Assembly: GCA_044425705.1 (NCBI GenBank)
Contig: JAWXVD010000110.1
Coordinates: forward strand, 1 to 11,135
Direction of reading: 5' to 3'
DNA length: 11,135 nt
Source: JAWXVD01 sp044425705
GTDB lineage: Bacteria; Bacillota; Clostridia; Lachnospirales; Lachnospiraceae
Of this stretch, positions 1 through 7,442 are shown piece after piece (positions within the stretch are counted from its first letter, which is position 1; every line of letters starts with the position of its first letter). A program made the translations under genes and the position numbers. Under the pieces are notes generated by a model. That model was not told the DNA's origin. It worked only from the letters and a program-made list of their open reading frames with translations, and searched no databases.

Positions 1-704
1 ATTTGATGAAGTATAAGTTGCCAGGTTGTGAACTTGCAGAAATTGGGGGGGGAATCGGACAGTTTTCATACTTAGTAAAGCAAGCAGGGTATATACAAAC
101 AACATTTGAATTAAGTGAAGCAATATGTGATTGGGGACGACAGAATCTTAATGTTGTGATGCATCAAGGAGAAATATCAGACATTAATAAAGAATATGAA
201 GTTATTGTTTCATTTGATGTATTAGAGCACATAACAGAACCTAAATTATTTATAACGCAGTGTTTAAAACATTTAAAGCATAGTGGTGTTTTATGCATTC
301 AAACACCTTGTTTTTCGAATCAAAACGTAAGTGATAAGTCTAATCGATTTCGGCAGTTATTAATAAAAGATGAACATGTATTTTTATACAGTAGAAAATC
401 TATACAGTTATTATTAGAAGAGGCAGGATTGAAATATTTCCAATTTGAACCAGCAGTTTTTGGAGATGATTATGACATGTTTTTATTTGCATCTAGAGAG
501 CCAATGATTAAAAATACGGACAAAGAAATAGATGAGTATTTAAATTCTATAGAACCAGGACGTTTATTGAAGAGTATGATGAGTCTGTATCATGATGTTA
601 ATGAAAAAGAACATGTTATTAACGAATTAGTTAGATATAAAGAGTATTTAGAAGAAGAAAGATTAATGCAACGCTTTACTAGAAAACGGAAAAATAAGAG
701 GTAA
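1..704 (+). CDS. SAM-dependent methyltransferase, class I (5' partial)
   Basis: Probably methylates a sugar of the surface glycan in the cytoplasm. Seen: the first readable residues run straight into SAM-binding motif I (AEIGGGIGQFS, about residues 12-22 when counted from the TTG at base 3), followed by the motif SFDVLEHI typical of Methyltransf_11/23 enzymes and a later TPCF segment. The last 40 or so residues are highly charged and helical-looking. Only about 12 residues precede motif I, whereas relatives usually carry tens more, so the true start is almost certainly upstream of the window. The TTG at 3 and ATG at 6 should not be taken as starts. The stop lies two bases before the next gene, whose ribosome binding site is inside the last codons here, which implies translational coupling. 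A run of eight Gs lies inside motif I. Chain-terminating methyltransferases such as WbdD sit beside mannosyltransferases in some O-polysaccharide loci. The neighbouring GT4 makes that role conceivable, but substrate and target position are unknown. Confidence 0.85.
   Translation, partial: LMKYKLPGCELAEIGGGIGQFSYLVKQAGYIQTTFELSEAICDWGRQNLNVVMHQGEISDINKEYEVIVSFDVLEHITEPKLFITQCLKHLKHSGVLCIQTPCFSNQNVSDKSNRFRQLLIKDEHVFLYSRKSIQLLLEEAGLKYFQFEPAVFGDDYDMFLFASREPMIKNTDKEIDEYLNSIEPGRLLKSMMSLYHDVNEKEHVINELVRYKEYLEEERLMQRFTRKRKNKR
45..52 (+). repeat. Homopolymeric G8 tract inside a coding region
   Basis: Eight consecutive G residues encode part of the glycine-rich SAM-binding loop of the methyltransferase, as codons GGG GGG and the first two bases of GGA. 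The tract is directly visible and stands out in such AT-rich DNA. A change of one base would shift the frame before nearly all of the visible catalytic domain. Confidence 0.9.
696..701 (+). promoter_or_regulatory. Ribosome binding site overlapping upstream stop
   Basis: AAGAGG lies in the final codons of the methyltransferase gene, five bases before the ATG at 707, and the upstream TAA falls between them. This fixes the start of the fused glycosyltransferase and suggests that the two genes are translationally coupled. Confidence 0.75.
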
Positions 705-706
705 CT

Positions 707-2539
707 ATGACAATAGGGATATATCTAGAACAATTGATACCAGGAAAAATAGGTGGTGCAGAACAATATACAAGAAATTTAATACAAAGAATAAGTGAAA
801 TGAATTATAAGATGGTTCTGTTTTTGAATGAAGAGGCGCGAAATACATTTCAATGTACAGATAATGTTAGTTTGATTTGTATAAGCATACATGATAAAAT
901 ACAACAGAAAAGTTATGATTTTTATTGCCAATTTTATGAGATAGATGTATTGTTTTGTCCTTTACTTTATGTTCCACATGTGAAATTTAGAATACCTGTA
1001 GTTGTTACTATCCACGATTTACAATTCAAATATTTTCCAGAATATTTTACTAAAGAAAATTTATGTTATAGAGAAAAAGAAACAATATATGCGATAGAGC
1101 AAGCTGATAAAATCATCACGATTTCGGAGCATGCAAAAAAAACAATAATAGAACAGTATGGAATACAAGAAAGTTGTATTAAAGTTATTTATGAGGATGC
1201 AGATACAAGCATACAGTATTCGAAAAAAACTGAAATGGTGTGTGAACAATTGAAAAATATAAATAGTAAGTATATTTTTTATCCAGCTGCTTCATGGAAG
1301 CATAAAAATCACAGAAAATTGTTTCAAGCACTTGTTATATTAATACAAGAATTTAAATTGGATTTATCTTTAGTCTTAACGGGGAATATAGAGGAACCTT
1401 TAAAGCTAATGATTGAGGAATATAAATTAGAAGATAGAGTTGTTGCGTTAGGATATGTAAATCAAGAATTGATGAATCATATATTTGCTAACGCACAACT
1501 ATTGGTGTTTCCATCATTGTTTGAGGGGTTTGGTATACCATTAATAGAGGCTATGCAAATGGAATTACCAATTGTATGTTCTAATTGTGGAAGTATACCT
1601 GAAATAGCGGGAGATGCAGCAGAATTTTTTGATCCAATGAACGAAAAAGAAATTGCTCAGGTTGTTTTTAACACTATAGTTAATGACGAAAGACGAAGAG
1701 AATTAATTGAAAAAGGGAAAATCAGAAGAAAAATATTTTCGTGGGATATATGTGCAAAACAGACTATTGAGATCTTACAGGATGTAAGTAATAATAGGAA
1801 AATTGAAAAGAAGAACTTTCAATTAGAGAATATGCTTGTAATTTTCATATGGGATAATGGGTGTAAACAAGATATAGATACAACCATAAAAAGTTTGAAA
1901 TCTACAGGAATTGAAAAGTATGAGTATATTATTATTACAGAAAAAAATGTAAATAATAAAATTGCACAAATAGATGAAGATAAGGTGATAGGTTTTATCA
2001 ATGCCGGTGATACTTTTACAGAAGAAATATTGTTATTTGTTAACCTGTATTTTCAGGAAATAACTGAGATGGTATTATGTGGGAAACTTTTTGATACAAG
2101 ATATAAAGAGTTTGAAAAACTTGAGGGCTCAAAAGTTTTATCACAACAGAATAAAGAAATGGATTATGTATGCAAACAGGTTATGTTTATTAGATGTAAG
2201 GAATTACTTGGAAGCACAATCATGTTGAATGGCAATTGTTATTTTTATCAATATCAATTAAGAATTTTTCTAGAACAGAAAGCAACAGAGATTAATATGA
2301 TAAATCATATTTTTGCGTTTCATAATCATGATGTGAAGCCTACGAATATTTTTTCGTTGAAGCGAAAGTGTTTTTGGAATATTCTTTTAAATAGGCGTTT
2401 TCCTTTGATTTGGATGGATTTATACATGCGATATCTTTCTGAATCTAAGAAGAAGACATTAATGCTATTTGTTAAATACTTAATGCTTTGGAATCGAGAA
2501 AAACTAGATTATTTAATGGTATATAATGATTTAGAATAA
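707..2539 (+). CDS. Two-domain glycosyltransferase: GT4 plus degenerate GT-A-like domain
   Basis: The N-terminal half (about residues 1-365) is a GT-B fold glycosyltransferase of family GT4. Visible landmarks are the glycine-rich IGGAEQY near residue 18, VVTIHDL, the ADKIITISEHAKK linker segment, PAASWKHKNH in the donor domain, and an intact EX7E motif (E273 and E281 in EGFGIPLIE) followed by SIPEIAGDAAEFFDP. This pattern is that of MtfB-like mannosyl- or rhamnosyltransferases. Residues of about 374-610 form a second domain that starts with an alternating hydrophobic strand (MLVIFIW) and contains GFINAGDTF (N432-D435), where a GT2 enzyme would have its DXD strand. The usual N-terminal GT2 signature and second acidic cluster are not evident, so this domain may be inactive or may bind acceptor. 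At 610 residues it is much longer than a single-domain GT4 (about 350-400). Substrates cannot be read from sequence. The ATG at 707 has a good ribosome binding site. Confidence 0.9.
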   Translation: MTIGIYLEQLIPGKIGGAEQYTRNLIQRISEMNYKMVLFLNEEARNTFQCTDNVSLICISIHDKIQQKSYDFYCQFYEIDVLFCPLLYVPHVKFRIPVVVTIHDLQFKYFPEYFTKENLCYREKETIYAIEQADKIITISEHAKKTIIEQYGIQESCIKVIYEDADTSIQYSKKTEMVCEQLKNINSKYIFYPAASWKHKNHRKLFQALVILIQEFKLDLSLVLTGNIEEPLKLMIEEYKLEDRVVALGYVNQELMNHIFANAQLLVFPSLFEGFGIPLIEAMQMELPIVCSNCGSIPEIAGDAAEFFDPMNEKEIAQVVFNTIVNDERRRELIEKGKIRRKIFSWDICAKQTIEILQDVSNNRKIEKKNFQLENMLVIFIWDNGCKQDIDTTIKSLKSTGIEKYEYIIITEKNVNNKIAQIDEDKVIGFINAGDTFTEEILLFVNLYFQEITEMVLCGKLFDTRYKEFEKLEGSKVLSQQNKEMDYVCKQVMFIRCKELLGSTIMLNGNCYFYQYQLRIFLEQKATEINMINHIFAFHNHDVKPTNIFSLKRKCFWNILLNRRFPLIWMDLYMRYLSESKKKTLMLFVKYLMLWNREKLDYLMVYNDLE

Positions 2540-2567
2540 TTGTATAATAGAGTTTAATGGGAGAAAT

Positions 2568-2574
2568 GGTGGAG
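2568..2574 (+). promoter_or_regulatory. Unusually close ribosome binding site
   Basis: GGTGGAG ends only two bases before the ATG at 2577. A second purine run, GGGAG at 2559-2563, is 13 bases away. Neither spacing is ideal. ATGs at 2557 and 2566 are out of frame, and no nearby in-frame alternative start is apparent, so 2577 is kept, but initiation may be inefficient. Confidence 0.4.
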
Positions 2575-2576
2575 AA

Positions 2577-4796
2577 ATGTTTGGAAATTGGAAATATGTC
2601 AACGAAAAAATAATTTTAATAATAACAAGTATTATATTAGCAGTGATATATTATATTAATGTGAGGGGTGTAAGTACACTTTTAGCAACAGGAGATGAGT
2701 TTGGATATATATCTAATGCTGCATATCTTATAGGTATTGAATGGTCGGAAGGGATATCTATAATCAGTGCTTACGCTTTTGGATATTCTTTGTTCTTAAT
2801 TCCAATCATGAAGTTTATAGAGTATGGGGATGGTGTTGTCAATGCGGCACAAGTATTGAATATTTTACTAGCATGTGGCAGTTTTGTTCTTAACTATTAT
2901 ATTCTAAAGATGATACATTATAAAAATGAAGATGAGAAAATTAAATGGAATGTTTTAAGTTGCTGTGTAATATCAGCGTTTAGTTTGGGGATTACGCTGT
3001 ATATATCGCAAATTTGGGGTGAAATTCTAATAGTCTTTATTTTTTCATTGATTGTTTATTTGTTTATAAAATTGTATAGTGAACCAAGAATGAGTCTAAC
3101 TATCTATATTGGAATTGCTGCAGGATTTACATATATGGTTCATATGCGGAATTTGATAATCATAATAAGCACCACTATGGCGATTTTATGCTTGTATTTT
3201 ATAAAAAAAATTCAAAAAAAAGATGTTTTCTATTATTTAGTGTTCTTGATAGTGTTAATAGTAGGTGCTACAATAGGAAATGCTAATTTGAAAGATGAGT
3301 TATACAATAATGCGATATTCAATACATATTCATCAGTTATTGGCAATTATCAAAATATAAATTCTTCTAATACATTAGCAATAATTGTAGTAATATTAGG
3401 ACAGATATATGCATTGGGTCTTTCTACTTTAGGGATGGGACATGTCTTTATTGTATGTACATGTTATCAATTAATACAGAGTTGGAGAAAAAAGTGCATG
3501 GATTTACATACATTTATTTATGGGTATATTTTCGTTAGTTTGTTAGGTATGGTAGCATTGACGATATATCTGTTTGCTTCTGGAACTTATTTAAGGGCAG
3601 ATAAGATTTTCTACACAAGATACAGTACATGCATTATATTGTTATGCTTTATGTTTGGTTTTTTTCAATTTGCAGACATTATTAAGAAAAATAAGAAGAT
3701 GGCATTGAGAATAGGTGGTTTTAGTATGCTATACAGTATAATAAGCGCTCTTCTTATTCAAATAAGTACACCTAATATACAGGAGTTAGAGTATTATAGG
3801 ATGACAGCACCTTCTACGCTTAGTTTGTTTGAGAAATGTGGATATCAGTATAATTGGTTAATATTTGCTTTTGTGCCACTTCTTACATGGTGCATCATAT
3901 ATATAATATTTACAAGTAAAAATAGAGTTATACAAAGTATAATTATTTTACTTATAGTAGTAGCTTTAGTGAAAAATGATCAAGTAGCAATTAGTAATAC
4001 CATTAATAAGACTAATTTATTTGAGGATGGTTTTGAGCATATAAAAAATAATAATGATGATAATACAAATTATTATTTTGTTACAGAATTAAGTAGTGTG
4101 CCTGATGCGGAGTTAGGCAGTGTAATGAATGAAATTACATATAATTTGTATGATATACAGGCTTTTTTATTAGGGAAAAATTTGGAAGTAGTTGATTTAA
4201 GTGATTTGAATTACACAATAGGGGACTATTTATTTACAGATATTGACTTTACAGAAGTTGTTGTAAATGATAGCATGTTAGGAACTTATGTATTGGAAAA
4301 AATTCAAGATATTGATTATCACTATAATATATATCATATATCTGTGCCCGAAAAAAGTCTGTATAAGTTCGATGTAGGAGAATGTATAGGTACAGACAGT
4401 GATTTAGGAAAATTAGGTAATTATATTTATGAGGGTGTGTGGATTGATGATAAAGAGACATATGCTTGGACAATCGGAAATAAGGCAAAGGGTCTTTTTT
4501 ATTTGGATGACATAGATGAAGATAATCTAATTGTTGAAATTGGTATAGATATGGTAATGAATGATTCGCAAAGGTTAATATGTACAGTTGGTGGGGGAGA
4601 TGTTTATGAAAATACTATAACAGAATCAGGTACGCTACAATTTGAAATAGACAACTCTTTGATTAAAGAAGGATTTCTTGAGTTAGAAATAGAGTTTCCA
4701 GATTGTGTATCACCGAAAGAACTAGGGCAAAGTGAGGATGTGAATGAATATGCTGTGATGATAAAAACATTCGGAATGTATAAAGTTAATGAATAA
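2577..4796 (+). CDS. GT-C-like membrane glycosyltransferase with C-terminal carbohydrate-binding-like domain
   Basis: A large integral membrane protein of 739 residues. About 12 hydrophobic spans fill residues 11-465, and a hydrophilic tail of roughly 270 residues follows. An acidic pair, D40-E41 in ATGDEFGY, sits about ten residues after the first span. GT-C transferases that use polyprenyl-phosphate sugars carry a catalytic acidic residue in that loop. Other loop landmarks are MVHMRN and FYTRYST. The tail ends in a probable beta-sandwich (about residues 605-739), with YEGVW near residue 620, YAWTIGNKAKG, and SPKELGQSED from residue 712. A P-x-E-L-G-x-S-x-D element recurs at the ends of bacterial membrane glycosyltransferases and is often treated as a carbohydrate-binding module. 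Likely role: transfer of a lipid-linked sugar to the glycan outside the membrane. A purely structural or polymerase role is not excluded. It lies 37 bases after the fused glycosyltransferase and is presumably co-transcribed with it. Confidence 0.75.
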   Translation: MFGNWKYVNEKIILIITSIILAVIYYINVRGVSTLLATGDEFGYISNAAYLIGIEWSEGISIISAYAFGYSLFLIPIMKFIEYGDGVVNAAQVLNILLACGSFVLNYYILKMIHYKNEDEKIKWNVLSCCVISAFSLGITLYISQIWGEILIVFIFSLIVYLFIKLYSEPRMSLTIYIGIAAGFTYMVHMRNLIIIISTTMAILCLYFIKKIQKKDVFYYLVFLIVLIVGATIGNANLKDELYNNAIFNTYSSVIGNYQNINSSNTLAIIVVILGQIYALGLSTLGMGHVFIVCTCYQLIQSWRKKCMDLHTFIYGYIFVSLLGMVALTIYLFASGTYLRADKIFYTRYSTCIILLCFMFGFFQFADIIKKNKKMALRIGGFSMLYSIISALLIQISTPNIQELEYYRMTAPSTLSLFEKCGYQYNWLIFAFVPLLTWCIIYIIFTSKNRVIQSIIILLIVVALVKNDQVAISNTINKTNLFEDGFEHIKNNNDDNTNYYFVTELSSVPDAELGSVMNEITYNLYDIQAFLLGKNLEVVDLSDLNYTIGDYLFTDIDFTEVVVNDSMLGTYVLEKIQDIDYHYNIYHISVPEKSLYKFDVGECIGTDSDLGKLGNYIYEGVWIDDKETYAWTIGNKAKGLFYLDDIDEDNLIVEIGIDMVMNDSQRLICTVGGGDVYENTITESGTLQFEIDNSLIKEGFLELEIEFPDCVSPKELGQSEDVNEYAVMIKTFGMYKVNE

Positions 4797-4806
4797 ATAT
4801 TATAGA

Positions 4807-4846
4807 AAAATCTGATTAATGAGTTAGACTGGGAAAAGCAGATTTT
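4807..4846 (+). repeat. Imperfectly placed inverted repeat in intergenic gap
   Basis: AAAATCTG (4807-4814) and CAGATTTT (4839-4846) are perfect 8-base inverted repeats separated by 24 bases, in the 91-base gap between the two membrane-protein genes. The arms are AT-rich and no T-run follows, so this does not look like an efficient terminator. A weak attenuator or processing hairpin is possible. Confidence 0.35.
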
Positions 4847-4887
4847 ATATAAATGTGTATATGATAGAATGTTGAAAGGATTGGAAA

Positions 4888-6393
4888 ATGAAGAATAAGG
4901 AATTGTATAAAGAATATATTTTTAGAATCATGGCTTGTGTTCTGGTTGTACTTATGAGTTTATTTGTATATATTAATGTGAGCAATGCAAGTTGGAAGTT
5001 TAGTGATGATCATCAATTTTTAACTAATACAGTTAAAGGAAGGGCTTTGTGGTATGTAGGTGGCGGGGGAAGGTTTTATCCGTTGGGTTTTATATGGCAA
5101 AATTTTTTAATACCCTTTGGTAATAATGCAAAAGCTTATATTTTAGAAAATAATTTATTTTTGATTCTAATGGCATTGTTTCTCTTTCTTGCAGTTAAAG
5201 AGTATGTTAATAAATATACTGCACTATTTTGTGTCTTTTTATTATTATCTTTACCTGCTATAGGACAAATATATTTAAATGTGATTTTTGCGGAAAGTGC
5301 CATTCTTTTTTACTTAGCTGTTTTTATTTATTGTTTTAAAAAAGGATATGATGGAGATATAAGAAAATATTATTGGATAGCAGGTTTTATAGCGGTTGTG
5401 GCTGTTTATAGTAAAGAGGCTGTGTTTCTGTTTTTTCTAGTATTTTCAGTGACTATACTTTTATTTGATAATAAAAACAATAGCAAGAGAACAAAGAAAT
5501 TTTGTTATTTTTTGTTAATTAATAGTATATTATTTTTAGGTATATATTATATAAGAACAAGAAATCAAGGTACGGGGAATTATGCCGAAGAACATAACAT
5601 CGGAAATGATATGTTGGGTATATTTAAAACATATTTAACGTCTAATTATGTGTTTGCTATATTGATGGTAATATTATTAGTGCGGATTTTTTGGGTTTTA
5701 ATAAAAAAGGACCGAAGTTTAATTCATGCAGATGCGATGCTGTTTTCGGCAAGTGCGTATTGTATGGCATATGTGTTATTGAGAATGTATGCTACATACT
5801 ATATAACACCAGCATATGTTTTCATATGTTGTGCATTGGGGATTTATATAAATCGAATTTTACAGAAGCGAAATAATATTAGAAAGCTTATTCAAGATAA
5901 GTTTAAAGAAAAGGTAAGGTTGAAGTATTTGGTATGCGTTTTAGAGATTTTGATGATAAGTATAATTATGTTCCAAGGAATATGTTATTTTATTGATAGA
6001 TATTCTCAATTAACGGTGGATCTTCAAAATGTAATTGAAGAACGTGAGAAAACAATAGATTCTACAAATTTATTAGTAGAGTTTTGGGAAGAAGGTTATG
6101 ATATATATATGTATTATCCAGATTCTTTTACTGAATATGATAAAAATATTCAAGATTGGTACAAATGGGTACTCTATATATTTACTAATATTGAATTGTA
6201 TGGTGAATTTACGTATGGAGATTTTACAATTGAAATTTTAGAGGACAGTATGATTAGTAATCAGGAAATTGATGGTAAATATTTGGTTCTTTTTCACGTG
6301 CATCAAAATATAGATGCATTATATGAATTGTATGATACTGAAAATAATATTGATATATGGTCTGGAGTAGTAGGGATTACTATAGATGAATAA
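4888..6393 (+). CDS. GT-C-like multi-spanning membrane protein, putative glycosyltransferase
   Basis: A 501-residue membrane protein with a first span at about residues 11-31, roughly eight or nine more up to about residue 370, and a hydrophilic C-terminal tail of about 125 residues. After the first span comes FSDDHQF with an acidic pair at D40-D41, then a glycine-rich GGGGRFYPLG at residues 58-67. An acidic pair followed by a G-R-x-x-P-L element is reminiscent of GtrII-type and other GT-C transferases acting on polyprenyl-phosphate sugars at the outer face of the membrane. This is motif-level similarity only. The start is supported by AAAGGA at 4875-4880, seven bases upstream, and an in-frame stop lies a few codons before. 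The position between another GT-C-like gene and a polyprenyl-phosphate sugar synthase fits a lipid-linked donor. The tail does not show the beta-sandwich signature of its neighbour. Substrate unknown. Confidence 0.7.
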   Translation: MKNKELYKEYIFRIMACVLVVLMSLFVYINVSNASWKFSDDHQFLTNTVKGRALWYVGGGGRFYPLGFIWQNFLIPFGNNAKAYILENNLFLILMALFLFLAVKEYVNKYTALFCVFLLLSLPAIGQIYLNVIFAESAILFYLAVFIYCFKKGYDGDIRKYYWIAGFIAVVAVYSKEAVFLFFLVFSVTILLFDNKNNSKRTKKFCYFLLINSILFLGIYYIRTRNQGTGNYAEEHNIGNDMLGIFKTYLTSNYVFAILMVILLVRIFWVLIKKDRSLIHADAMLFSASAYCMAYVLLRMYATYYITPAYVFICCALGIYINRILQKRNNIRKLIQDKFKEKVRLKYLVCVLEILMISIIMFQGICYFIDRYSQLTVDLQNVIEEREKTIDSTNLLVEFWEEGYDIYMYYPDSFTEYDKNIQDWYKWVLYIFTNIELYGEFTYGDFTIEILEDSMISNQEIDGKYLVLFHVHQNIDALYELYDTENNIDIWSGVVGITIDE

Positions 6394-6444
6394 ATAAAAT
6401 CAGGTATAAAGTTGCCAGACTGAGAGAAAGGTAAGGATATTAAC

Positions 6445-7395
6445 ATGAAACTAATCATTCAAATTCCATGTTATAATGAGGCAGAAACTTTAGAGATTGC
6501 ATTAAATGATTTGCCTAGAGAAATAGAAGGTATTGAAACAATTGAATATTTGGTGATTAATGATGGTTCTAAAGATAATACTGTTGAAGTGGCTAAGAAC
6601 TGGGGAGTTCATCATATTATTAATTTTAAGCAAAACAGAGGACTTGCTAAAGGGTTTATGGCTGGATTGGATGGTTGTCTCCGTGAGGGAGCTGATATCA
6701 TTGTCAATACGGATGCTGATAATCAGTATGCAGGAGCAGATATAGAAAAATTAGTAAGACCGATACTAGAAGGACAAGCAGATATTGTCATCGGGGAACG
6801 TCCAATTGATGAAACAGAGCATTTTTCTTTTCTTAAGAAAAAATTGCAGCGTCTAGGTAGCTTTGTGGTTCGTGAAGCATCTAATACGAATATACCAGAT
6901 GCACCTAGTGGATTTCGTGCTTTTAGTCGGGAAGCGGCTATGAGAATTAATGTAATTAATGATTATACTTATACATTAGAGACAATAGTGCAAGCAGGTA
7001 GAGAAAGAATTCCAATGATGAGCATCCCAATTCGTACGAATCCGGAATTAAGGGAGTCTAGGCTATTTAAAAGTACATGGGGATATATTAAGAAGTCAAT
7101 GTTAACCATACTTAGAGCATATATGATGTATAAGCCGTTAATGTGTTTTAGTATTCTTTCTATATTTCCATTGCTATTTGGATTTGGAATAGGGATGAGA
7201 TTTGTTATATATTATTTGCATGGCAGTGGAAGTGGTCGCATACAATCGCTGATTTTGGCATGCACCTTAATTATTATTGGATTCCTCACGTTTATGATAG
7301 GCCTACTGGCGGATGTGTTGGCTGGTAATCGCAAAATAATAGCAGATGCACAATATCATGCTAGAAGATTGGAATACGATAAAGACTGTAATTGA
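6445..7395 (+). CDS. DPM1-like family 2 glycosyltransferase (polyprenyl-phosphate sugar synthase)
   Basis: Likely transfers a sugar from a nucleotide donor to polyprenyl phosphate at the inner membrane face, making the lipid-linked donor used by GT-C enzymes. Seen: a GT-A N-terminal domain with IPCYNEAETL (residues 7-16), VINDGSKDN with D40, and the metal-binding NTDADNQY with D90 and D92. PSGFRAFSREAA follows, as in DPM and DPG synthase relatives. Two hydrophobic spans follow (about residues 235-255 and 268-290). The C-terminal LLADVLAGNRKI element is common in this bacterial subfamily, whose members are about 310-330 residues long; this one has 316. AAGGA at 6433-6437 precedes the ATG by seven bases. 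The sugar, whether glucose, mannose, galactose or another, cannot be inferred. The two membrane transferases just upstream are natural partners. No GtrA-like flippase gene is seen. Confidence 0.9.
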   Translation: MKLIIQIPCYNEAETLEIALNDLPREIEGIETIEYLVINDGSKDNTVEVAKNWGVHHIINFKQNRGLAKGFMAGLDGCLREGADIIVNTDADNQYAGADIEKLVRPILEGQADIVIGERPIDETEHFSFLKKKLQRLGSFVVREASNTNIPDAPSGFRAFSREAAMRINVINDYTYTLETIVQAGRERIPMMSIPIRTNPELRESRLFKSTWGYIKKSMLTILRAYMMYKPLMCFSILSIFPLLFGFGIGMRFVIYYLHGSGSGRIQSLILACTLIIIGFLTFMIGLLADVLAGNRKIIADAQYHARRLEYDKDCN

Positions 7396-7430
7396 CATAG
7401 AGGCAATGATGTCAGAATATGTCTCATCTT

Positions 7431-7436
7431 AGGGAG
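7431..7436 (+). promoter_or_regulatory. Ribosome binding site that decides the start of the GT4 gene
   Basis: AGGGAG is followed six bases later by the ATG at 7443. An in-frame ATG at 7419 lies upstream of this site and has no comparable purine run, so 7443 is the preferred start. Confidence 0.75.
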
Positions 7437-7442
7437 AAAAAA

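Noticed and set aside
1061..1249. Minus-strand open frame of 62 codons opposite the fused glycosyltransferase (and similar ones at 1819-2001, 4249-4488, 7889-8134, 8131-8331, 8277-8480, 8461-8646, 8802-9032, 9904-10161, 10636-10818)
   Set aside because: All lie opposite strongly supported genes, and their translations are rich in F, I, S and Y, as expected for the reverse complement of AT-rich coding DNA, without recognisable motifs.
3203..3221. Two neighbouring A8 runs in the larger GT-C gene, and a T8 run at 9051-9058 in the GT2 gene
   Set aside because: They encode ordinary lysine or phenylalanine stretches in AT-rich DNA and do not stand out as the G8 tract does.
5691..5876. Overlapping + strand frames at 5691-5876, 6560-6745 and 8281-8499
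   Set aside because: Each is fully inside a well-supported gene in another frame and shows no domain signature.
7394..7423. Inverted repeat GACATA/TATGTC after the DPM1-like gene
   Set aside because: Only six base pairs with an 18-base loop and no T-run, which is expected by chance.
7419..7442. Eight-codon N-terminal extension of the GT4 gene starting at ATG 7419
   Set aside because: The good ribosome binding site lies inside this extension, and the expected first beta strand starts at 7443.
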